From the NCBI GenBank assembly GCA_030637845.1, contig DAOWFT010000025.1, positions 1 to 5,750 on the forward strand: 5,750 bases of DNA, in the 5' to 3' direction. The DNA is from Thalassospiraceae bacterium (GTDB lineage: Bacteria > Pseudomonadota > Alphaproteobacteria > Rhodospirillales > Magnetovibrionaceae). Made by a program: the position numbers and the translations under genes. Below, one piece after another: positions 1-4,622 of this stretch; the first letter of the stretch is position 1, and every line of letters begins with the position of its first letter. Under the pieces are notes generated by a model. That model was not told the origin of the DNA. It saw only the letters and a program-made list of their open reading frames with translations, and searched no databases.

Positions 1-470
1 AGCTGGGCTTCTTCCATGGATTTAACCACTTGGCTGTCCGGCGTATTGAGCCCGATTTTATCCATGGCATCGCGGAACAGTTGCCGGTCTTCGGCCTTGG
101 CGATGGAATGGGCGTTGGCGCCAATTAATTCAACATTGTGGCGTTCCAACGCGCCATTTTCCGATAGGGCCATGGCGGCGTTAAGCGCGGTTTGCCCACC
201 CATGGTCGGCAAAATTGCATCGGGTTTTTCTTTTTTAATTACCAGTTCTAAAAATTCCGGGGTGATGGGCTCAACATAGGTGGCATCAGCCATGCCGGGG
301 TCGGTCATGATGGTCGCCGGGTTTGAATTAACCAATATTACCCGGTAGCCCTCGTCCTTTAATGCCTTGCAGGCTTGCGCCCCGGAATAATCAAACTCGC
401 AAGCCTGACCAATAACAATTGGCCCGGCACCGACAATAAGGATGGATTTGATGTCTGTTCTTTTTGGCAT
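1..470 (-). CDS. carB: Carbamoyl-phosphate synthetase large subunit, N-terminal part (cut by window edge)
   Basis: The large subunit makes carbamoyl phosphate from bicarbonate, two ATP and ammonia channelled from CarA; the product feeds arginine and pyrimidine synthesis in the cytoplasm. The 156 codons visible from the ATG at 470-468 begin MPKRTDIKSI, as in E. coli CarB. The pre-ATP-grasp motif GAGPIVIGQACEFDYSG lies at residues 14-30, VNSNPATIMTDP at about 47-58 and LPTMGGQTALN at about 87-97. AEDR ends at Arg129, the same position as the MgATP-contacting Arg129 of E. coli CarB. Codons stay open to the window edge; the family is about 1,070 residues long, so roughly 85% of the gene lies outside. 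The start follows the carA stop by 4 nt. A GGAAG about 15 nt upstream, inside carA, is a distant and weak ribosome site, so translational coupling to carA is likely (inference). No internal defect is visible. Confidence 0.97.
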   Translation of the reverse strand, partial: MPKRTDIKSILIVGAGPIVIGQACEFDYSGAQACKALKDEGYRVILVNSNPATIMTDPGMADATYVEPITPEFLELVIKKEKPDAILPTMGGQTALNAAMALSENGALERHNVELIGANAHSIAKAEDRQLFRDAMDKIGLNTPDSQVVKSMEEAQ

Positions 471-474
471 TGGC

Positions 475-1707
475 CTAGCTTTTTTCTTCCATCATTTTTA
501 CGAACCGATCAAACAGGTAATGGCTGTCTTCCGGTCCCGGGGATGCTTCGGGGTGGTGCTGCACACTAAATGCCGGTTTGCCCTCGACCTTTATTCCTTC
601 AAGGGTTCCATCGAACAATGATGTATGGGTCTCGACCACATTATCGGGCAGCGTTTCACCCATAACCACAAAGCCGTGGTTTTGGGAGGTGATTTCAACC
701 CGCCCGCTTTCCAAATCTTTTACCGGGTGGTTGGCACCGCGGTGGCCCATGTGCATTTTTTGGGTTGAGGCCCCCAGCGCCAGTGAAAGCATTTGATGGC
801 CCAAGCAAATACCAAATAGCGGGGTGGCGCTTTCTAATATCGCCTTAATCATCGGCACGGCGTATTCGCCAGTCGCCGCCGGGTCGCCGGGGCCGTTGGA
901 AAGAAACACCCCGTCCGGCTTCATTTTTAAAATCTCGGCTGCGCTGGTGTCGCCCGGCACCACGGTTACACGGCATCCGGCACTGGCCAGACAACGCAGA
1001 ATGTTTTTCTTGGCGCCAAAATCAACCGCCACCACGTTAAAGCGGGGTTTGGTTTGTTTTCCGTAGCCAGAACCCAATGCCCAGCGGCTTTCATCCCATT
1101 CGTAAGCGCTATCGCACATTACCTCTTTGGCTAAATCGGCACCTTCCAGAGATGGCCAGTCCTTGGCCATTACCCGCAGGGCCGCCGGGTTAATGTCGGC
1201 TGCCTCATCTTCTGCAAGATGAATAATCGCCCCATTGGGTGCGCCGCCGTCACGGATGCGCCGGGTCAACGCCCGGGTATCAACGCCGGATATGGCCACC
1301 AGATTATTTTCTTTTAACCACGCATCCAGATGCTGGCCGGAACGCCAGTTGGCGGGATCGGTTATATCGGCCCGCAAAATGCAGCCACGCACCGCTGGCT
1401 TGTCGGTTTCAATGTCTTCAATGTTGGTGCCGATGTTGCCGATGTGGGGAAAGGTAAATGTTATTATTTGTCCGGCGTATGACGGATCGGACAGGGTTTC
1501 CTGATATCCGGTCATGGCGGTGTTAAAGCAAACCTCGCCCACCGCAACACCCAATGCCTCGGCCCCGCGGCCCCAGAAAACCTCGCCGCTGGCCAGAACT
1601 ATTGCCGCATTGCAGCCTTCTGGTCTGCTTGGCATTTCATTTTCTTGGCGTGAGGAAAGAATCGTCCCTTCATCGTTAGGGGCGTTTTCTTTGTGCGCTG
1701 GTGTCAT
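475..1707 (-). CDS. carA: Carbamoyl-phosphate synthetase small (glutamine amidotransferase) subunit
   Basis: CarA hydrolyses glutamine and passes ammonia to CarB. The 410-residue product has the CPSase small-chain N-terminal domain at about 33-170 (GEVCFNTAMTGYQE at 57-70, DPSYAGQI, FPHIGNIGTN at 86-95, VDTRALTRRIR) and a class I glutamine amidotransferase domain at about 223-408. The nucleophile elbow GICLGHQ gives Cys301; QHHPEASPGP supplies His385 and Glu387, completing the triad; the oxyanion-type motif SNGPGDP is at 270-276. E. coli CarA is 382 residues, and the difference is mostly N-terminal. The ATG at 1707 is chosen because AGGA (1721-1718) lies 10 nt upstream. A second ATG at codon 25 gives a length nearer to E. 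coli, but its upstream sequence is a poorer ribosome site; the first 24 residues are polar and not conserved, so that start remains possible. It is the first gene of a carAB operon. Confidence 0.97.
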   Translation of the reverse strand: MTPAHKENAPNDEGTILSSRQENEMPSRPEGCNAAIVLASGEVFWGRGAEALGVAVGEVCFNTAMTGYQETLSDPSYAGQIITFTFPHIGNIGTNIEDIETDKPAVRGCILRADITDPANWRSGQHLDAWLKENNLVAISGVDTRALTRRIRDGGAPNGAIIHLAEDEAADINPAALRVMAKDWPSLEGADLAKEVMCDSAYEWDESRWALGSGYGKQTKPRFNVVAVDFGAKKNILRCLASAGCRVTVVPGDTSAAEILKMKPDGVFLSNGPGDPAATGEYAVPMIKAILESATPLFGICLGHQMLSLALGASTQKMHMGHRGANHPVKDLESGRVEITSQNHGFVVMGETLPDNVVETHTSLFDGTLEGIKVEGKPAFSVQHHPEASPGPEDSHYLFDRFVKMMEEKS

Positions 1708-1717
1708 GCTTGGATGT

Positions 1718-1721
1718 TCCT
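1718..1721 (-). promoter_or_regulatory. Ribosome binding site of carA
   Basis: AGGA on the minus strand, 10 nt before the ATG at 1707-1705. It supports that start over the ATG 24 codons further in, which lacks a comparable purine-rich site at good spacing. Confidence 0.5.
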
Positions 1722-1733
1722 AAAGCTTTTCAA

Positions 1734-1753
1734 AAACCAAAAGCCGTTGGTTT
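1734..1753. repeat. Inverted repeat at the predicted carA transcription start
   Basis: AAACCAA (1734-1740) and TTGGTTT (1747-1753) are perfect complements around a 6-nt spacer. Read as carA mRNA, this is a 7-bp stem followed at once by further U residues. The stem has only two G-C pairs, so as RNA it is weak. As DNA, the dyad sits at about +1 to +20 relative to the promoter predicted at 1759-1787, where a repressor operator could lie. Either role is inference; a 7-bp dyad can occur by chance in a gap of this size. Confidence 0.35.
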
Positions 1754-1758
1754 GGGTG

Positions 1759-1787
1759 GTATTAAGGCATAGCCCAATTCCAGTCAA
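1759..1787 (-). promoter_or_regulatory. Predicted sigma70-type promoter of carAB
   Basis: Read on the minus strand, TTGACT (1787-1782) matches the TTGACA -35 hexamer in 5 of 6 positions. Exactly 17 nt later comes TAATAC (1764-1759), a -10-like hexamer matching 3 of 6. Transcription would begin near 1752, leaving a leader of about 45 nt before the carA ATG. AT-rich DNA behind the -35 (about 1794-1836) resembles an UP element. This is a sequence-only prediction; the -10 is the weak part. Confidence 0.5.
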
Positions 1788-1793
1788 GGCCCC

Positions 1794-1836
1794 TATAAAT
1801 TAAAAATTATTGTTTATTTTCAATTACTTATTTTGT
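1794..1836. other. AT-rich segment in the carA / yqeY divergent gap
   Basis: This stretch is almost entirely A and T (runs such as TATAAATTAAAAATTATT) within otherwise balanced DNA. It begins about 7 bp behind the predicted carA -35, where an alpha-subunit-binding UP element would lie, and could also ease promoter opening or curve the DNA for both divergent genes. No coding potential is visible in the rest of the 255-nt gap. Confidence 0.4.
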
Positions 1837-1870
1837 AGTTGGAGTTTGCTTTCAGGCCTCTTTTTCGCTA

Positions 1871-1900
1871 TTGTCCCGTCCTTCTGCAAAGGGGCATATA
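1871..1900 (+). promoter_or_regulatory. Weak candidate promoter for the YqeY-family gene
   Basis: TTGTCC (1871-1876) matches 4 of 6 positions of the -35 consensus and is followed after 18 nt by CATATA (1895-1900), a loose -10 of a kind tolerated in alphaproteobacteria. An alternative pair, TTGCTT (1846-1851) and TATTGT (1869-1874) with 17 nt between, scores about as well. A promoter is expected here because the upstream gene diverges, but the sequence does not decide its position. Confidence 0.25.
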
Positions 1901-1962
1901 GCAAGACCCCGAGTCGACAAAAAACCCGATACCAGCACGCAAACAACTAACGAGGGATACCA

Positions 1963-2421
1963 ATGCTCCGTACCAAGCTGTCTGAAACCCTTAAAACTGC
2001 CATGAAGAGCAAAGACACAACTACAACATCGACAATTCGCCTTATTCAGGCCGCGCTGAAAGACCGCGACATAGCCGCCCGTTCAAAGGGCAACATGGAT
2101 GGCGTTCCCGACGAAGAAGTCCTCTCGCTTATGCAATCGATGATAAAACAGCGCCGCGATAGCATCGAAATGTATGAAAAGGGTGGCCGTCAGGAATTAG
2201 CCGACAAGGAAGCAGACGAAATAAAAATCATCGAAGGTTTCATGCCGGAACAAATGGATGAAGAGACTGCAACCGCGGCGGTACAGGCAATTGTCACCGA
2301 GTTGGAGGCATCGTCGATGAAAGACATGGGCAAGGTCATGGCGACATTAAAAGAACGCCATGCCGGATCCATGGATTTTTCCAAAGCATCGGGCATAGTC
2401 AAAGATATTCTTGGCGTCTGA
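1963..2421 (+). CDS. GatB/YqeY-family protein
   Basis: A complete 152-residue protein of the YqeY family, whose fold resembles the C-terminal tail domain of the GatB subunit of glutamyl-tRNA amidotransferase. Exact biochemical role is unsettled; tRNA binding is inferred from that likeness. The N-terminal helical part carries TIRLIQAALKDRDIAAR (about 24-40). The middle has a family-typical run from QRRDSIEMYEKGGR to IIEGFMPEQM (about 63-98). The tail reads MGKVMATLKERHAGSMDFSKASGIVKDIL (about 122-150), which matches the GatB-like tail. Length is normal and there is no signal peptide or membrane segment. GAGGG (1952-1956) stands 6 nt before the ATG and fixes the start. The gene precedes dnaG and rpoD on the same strand, so co-transcription with them is plausible, though dnaG also appears to have its own promoter. 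Confidence 0.93.
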   Translation: MLRTKLSETLKTAMKSKDTTTTSTIRLIQAALKDRDIAARSKGNMDGVPDEEVLSLMQSMIKQRRDSIEMYEKGGRQELADKEADEIKIIEGFMPEQMDEETATAAVQAIVTELEASSMKDMGKVMATLKERHAGSMDFSKASGIVKDILGV

Positions 2422-2427
2422 TTTGCT

Positions 2428-2449
2428 TGCCTGACAGTTTATTCAGGCA
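2428..2449 (+). terminator. Weak terminator-like hairpin after the YqeY-family gene
   Basis: TGCCTGA (2428-2434) and TCAGGCA (2443-2449) form a perfect 7-bp stem with an 8-nt loop, starting 6 nt after the stop codon. What follows is TTTCGGCCATTTTAA, which has U residues but no continuous U-tract. It could be a leaky terminator allowing partial read-through into dnaG, or a 3'-end stabiliser. Confidence 0.4.
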
Positions 2450-2471
2450 TTTCGGCCATTTTAATCCCACC

Positions 2472-2480
2472 TGTGGATAA
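2472..2480 (-). promoter_or_regulatory. Perfect consensus DnaA box
   Basis: The minus strand reads TTATCCACA, the high-affinity DnaA box. It stands alone; I found no further match in this gap, so it is not an origin. Its position coincides with the -35 region of the predicted dnaG promoter, so DnaA binding there would be expected to affect transcription. A given 9-mer on either strand is expected in a 176-bp gap with probability of roughly 0.1%, so the placement is suggestive but could still be chance. Confidence 0.55.
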
Positions 2481-2500
2481 CAATCTGTATCGTTTATAAT
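2472..2500 (+). promoter_or_regulatory. Predicted promoter of dnaG with consensus -10
   Basis: TATAAT (2495-2500) is a perfect -10 hexamer. At 17 nt upstream the -35 position reads TGTGGA (2472-2477), which matches poorly and is part of the DnaA box. Transcription would start near 2507, giving a leader of about 90 nt. A strong -10 with a poor -35 overlapped by a factor site is a layout seen in regulated promoters. No extended -10 TG is present. Confidence 0.45.
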
Positions 2501-2504
2501 AACT

Positions 2505-2570
2505 CCCGATTCCCCTTGCGCGCCTTAAGGGGCATTATCCGTTGAGCGCTTGATTTGAGCGATAATCGGG
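2505..2570 (+). other. Potential folded 5' leader of dnaG mRNA
   Basis: Three stems can form together. CCCGATT (2505-2511) pairs with AATCGGG (2564-2570). Immediately inside, CCCCTT (2512-2517) pairs with AAGGGG (2527-2532) around a 9-nt loop. CGCT (2547-2550) pairs with AGCG (2558-2561) around 7 nt. The first two stems abut and could stack coaxially, giving a three-way junction that begins at the predicted transcript 5' end. I do not recognise it as a known riboswitch. A 7-bp complement at this distance is not improbable by chance. Confidence 0.3.
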
Positions 2571-2598
2571 TAAATAAACCGGATTTTGGGTAAATAAA
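2568..2598 (+). repeat. 11-bp direct repeat at the dnaG ribosome binding region
   Basis: GGGTAAATAAA occurs at 2568-2578 and again at 2588-2598, exactly 20 bp apart. The second copy holds the only plausible ribosome site for dnaG (GGG, 7 nt before ATG) and its last A is the A of the start codon. The first copy's GGG would be paired in the leader fold at 2564-2570. It may be a tandem duplication or a repeated protein-binding site. Confidence 0.6.
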
Positions 2599-4499
2599 TG
2601 GCTATTCCTTCCCAGTTTCTTGACGAAATAAGAACCCGCATCGGTCTTGCCGATGTGGTGGGCCGTAACGTGCGCCTGAGCAAAAAGGGCCACGAACATT
2701 CCGGCCTATGCCCGTTTCATAAAGAAAAAACGCCTTCTTTCACCGTCAACGAAGGAAAAGGCTTTTATCATTGCTTCGGTTGCGGGGCGCATGGCTCGGT
2801 TTTTGATTTTTTAATGGAAACCGAAGGCCTCAGCTTCAGGGAAGCGGTGGAAAAGCTGGCAAGCGAGGCCGGGCTTGCCCTGCCGGAAGAACGCCCCGAA
2901 GACCGCGCCCGGGAAGAACGGCGCAAAACCCTTTATGATGCAACCGAGGCTGCAACAAGGTATTTTGCGGGTAAACTCTATGCGCCCGAAGGCCGCGAAG
3001 CGCTCGATTATTTGTTAGCTCGGGGCCTAAGCCAAGACACCATAAAATCGTTTAACATTGGCTTTGCCCCGGACCGACGCGACGGTATTAAAAAAGCCCT
3101 CGTAGGCAAAGACGGCATCACAAATGAAATGCTTTTGGGCGCCGGCCTTATAATCCAGCCCGATGATAAATCCCGCGACCCCTATGACAGGTTCAGGGGC
3201 CGGGTGATGTTCCCCATTCTCGATCGTCGTGGCCGGGTGGTGGCTTTTGGCGGGCGCATATTACCGGCCTTAGAAACCGATAAAACGGCCCAAAAAGTTG
3301 CGAAGTATTTAAATAGCCCGGAAACCGATTTGTTTCACAAGGGCAGCCTTCTTTACGCCATGGAAAAAGCACAAAGCGCGGCGCGCTCCGGTCAGGCGCT
3401 AATTGTTTCCGAAGGCTACATGGACGTTATTGCCCTTCATCAGGCGGGCTTTACCGGCGCGGTCGCCCCGCTGGGAACCGCGCTGACCGAAGACCAAATG
3501 CGCGAGCTTTGGAAAATAGTCCCCGAACCGGTTCTTTGTTTTGATGGCGATAATGCCGGTCAACGGGCCATGGCCCGGGCGGCCGAGCGGGCTTTGGCGC
3601 TCATAAGGCCGGGGCTGGGTTTGAGGTTTGCCATATTGCCAGCCGGCGAAGACCCCGACACGCTAATCAGAAAAGAAGGCCCCAAGGCGCTTGGTGCCGT
3701 CATTGCCGCAGCCAATCCCTTATCGGAAATATTATGGCAGATGGAGGTGGGCGCAGCAGACACCACCACGCCCGAAGGCCGGGCCGCTTTACAAAAACGC
3801 CTGGAAGATCACGCCCGGGCCATAGAGGATCCAACTCTTCGCAGCCATTTTCTTTCCAGCTTCAAAGACCGCATCTGGGCCAGCCGGGGGCAGGGCCAGC
3901 AGGGGCAAAATAGCCGCCCGGGCGCCAAATCCGGCTATAGAACCGGCCAATGGGCAAAACCATCATTAAAAAAATATGCAGACAAATCCGGTGTTTTTGC
4001 CCCCGGTGAGGGCCTAAAAGCCATGAAACAAGCCAAAGTTCCAACCGCGCGCATGCTCGAAGAGACCATGGTGGCCAATCTGGTGACCCACCCGGAAATA
4101 TTTGATTTTGTCTGTGAGCGGCTGGGAACCCTTACCTTTTTATCCTCAAACCTTGACAACCTCAGGCAGGAAGCTCTAAAGACACTGGCCGGGGAACAAG
4201 GCCTTGACGCCGCAGGCATAAAGGCCCATCTCAGGCAGAGCGGTTATGCGGAAATCCTCGACGAACTCTTGGGTTCCAAACGATTTGTAAACGTCTCTAT
4301 CGCGCGCGAAGAAGCAGACGATGAGACAGCATTAGAGAGTTGGGAAGAGGCATACGCGAAATATCGGCAATCGGACCTGCAGGCCGAAATCCTGGAAGCA
4401 CAGCAGCTGCTAGCTGCAGAGAATACAACGGAAGCCTTTGAGCGAGTCCGCATTCTCAAAACTCAGGAATACGGCGCGGTGACCAAAAACGCCAAATGA
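2598..4499 (+). CDS. dnaG: DNA primase
   Basis: DnaG synthesises the RNA primers for lagging-strand replication, working with the DnaB helicase at the fork. The 633-residue protein is complete. The N-terminal CHC2 zinc-binding domain shows CPFH and CFGC, giving Cys38, His41, Cys59 and Cys62. The RNA polymerase core includes YDRFRGRVMFPI (196-207). The Toprim part has Glu272 in SEGYMDV (271-277) and Asp316/Asp318 in FDGDNAG (315-321), the expected metal-binding acidic residues. A glycine/glutamine/basic stretch (about 430-455) is a probable flexible linker, followed by the C-terminal region (about 485-633) expected to bind DnaB. E. coli DnaG is 581 residues; the extra length is largely linker and C-terminus, as is common in alphaproteobacteria. 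The ATG is preceded by GGG 7 nt upstream, a modest ribosome site consistent with low expression of primase. It has a predicted promoter of its own and rpoD follows 123 nt later. Confidence 0.98.
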   Translation: MAIPSQFLDEIRTRIGLADVVGRNVRLSKKGHEHSGLCPFHKEKTPSFTVNEGKGFYHCFGCGAHGSVFDFLMETEGLSFREAVEKLASEAGLALPEERPEDRAREERRKTLYDATEAATRYFAGKLYAPEGREALDYLLARGLSQDTIKSFNIGFAPDRRDGIKKALVGKDGITNEMLLGAGLIIQPDDKSRDPYDRFRGRVMFPILDRRGRVVAFGGRILPALETDKTAQKVAKYLNSPETDLFHKGSLLYAMEKAQSAARSGQALIVSEGYMDVIALHQAGFTGAVAPLGTALTEDQMRELWKIVPEPVLCFDGDNAGQRAMARAAERALALIRPGLGLRFAILPAGEDPDTLIRKEGPKALGAVIAAANPLSEILWQMEVGAADTTTPEGRAALQKRLEDHARAIEDPTLRSHFLSSFKDRIWASRGQGQQGQNSRPGAKSGYRTGQWAKPSLKKYADKSGVFAPGEGLKAMKQAKVPTARMLEETMVANLVTHPEIFDFVCERLGTLTFLSSNLDNLRQEALKTLAGEQGLDAAGIKAHLRQSGYAEILDELLGSKRFVNVSIAREEADDETALESWEEAYAKYRQSDLQAEILEAQQLLAAENTTEAFERVRILKTQEYGAVTKNAK

Positions 4500-4510
4500 G
4501 CACCGGGGTG

Positions 4511-4524
4511 GGATTTAAAAATCC
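4511..4524 (+). repeat. Short palindrome just after the dnaG stop
   Basis: GGATTTAAAAATCC is a perfect inverted repeat (GGATTT, AA, AAATCC) starting 11 nt after the dnaG TGA. As RNA it would form at best a 5-bp stem with a 4-nt loop, and no U-tract follows, so it is not a convincing terminator. It may mark the 3' end of the dnaG segment after processing. Confidence 0.3.
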
Positions 4525-4543
4525 AGCCGCGGTATGAATGTTT

Positions 4544-4573
4544 GGCCGCAAATGTTTTTTATACATTGTGGCC
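4544..4573 (+). other. Strong bulged hairpin between dnaG and rpoD, without a U-tract
   Basis: GGCCGC (4544-4549) pairs with GTGGCC (4568-4573), with one G-U wobble. After a single bulged A (4550), AATGT (4551-4555) pairs with ACATT (4563-4567) around a 7-nt loop TTTTTAT. That makes 11 pairs, with the U run in the loop rather than after the stem. The downstream sequence GCCTCTAGC has no U-tract, so intrinsic termination is unlikely. In E. coli the dnaG-rpoD junction carries an RNase processing site; this hairpin could serve a similar purpose (inference). The rest of the 123-nt gap shows no clear promoter. Confidence 0.5.
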
Positions 4574-4622
4574 GCCTCTAGCTTTGTGCGGGGGTTAAAG
4601 CGGAAAAGGTCTAATACGGCAG

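Noticed and set aside
578..1504. Several plus-strand frames of 70-90 codons opposite carA.
   Set aside because: They are antisense to a fully conserved carA, lack convincing ribosome sites and resemble no family.
2472..2480. The DnaA box as part of a replication origin.
   Set aside because: Only one box is present, with no cluster, no AT-rich unwinding repeats beside it and no origin-linked genes in the window.
1911..2512. GANTC sites (GAGTC at 1911-1915, GATTC at 2508-2512) as CcrM-type cell-cycle methylation sites, one at the predicted dnaG transcription start.
   Set aside because: A 4-of-5-base site is expected about once per 256 bp, so these occur by chance, and CcrM is generally reported absent in Rhodospirillales, the group suggested here.
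2542..2566. TTGAGC (2542-2547) and GATAAT (2561-2566) as a second dnaG promoter.
   Set aside because: The spacer is only 13 nt, too short for a sigma70 promoter.
4584..4617. TTGTGC and TAATAC before rpoD as a promoter.
   Set aside because: The spacer is 22 nt, too long. TATACA at 4560-4565 also lacks a -35 partner. An internal rpoD promoter may exist but is not supported.
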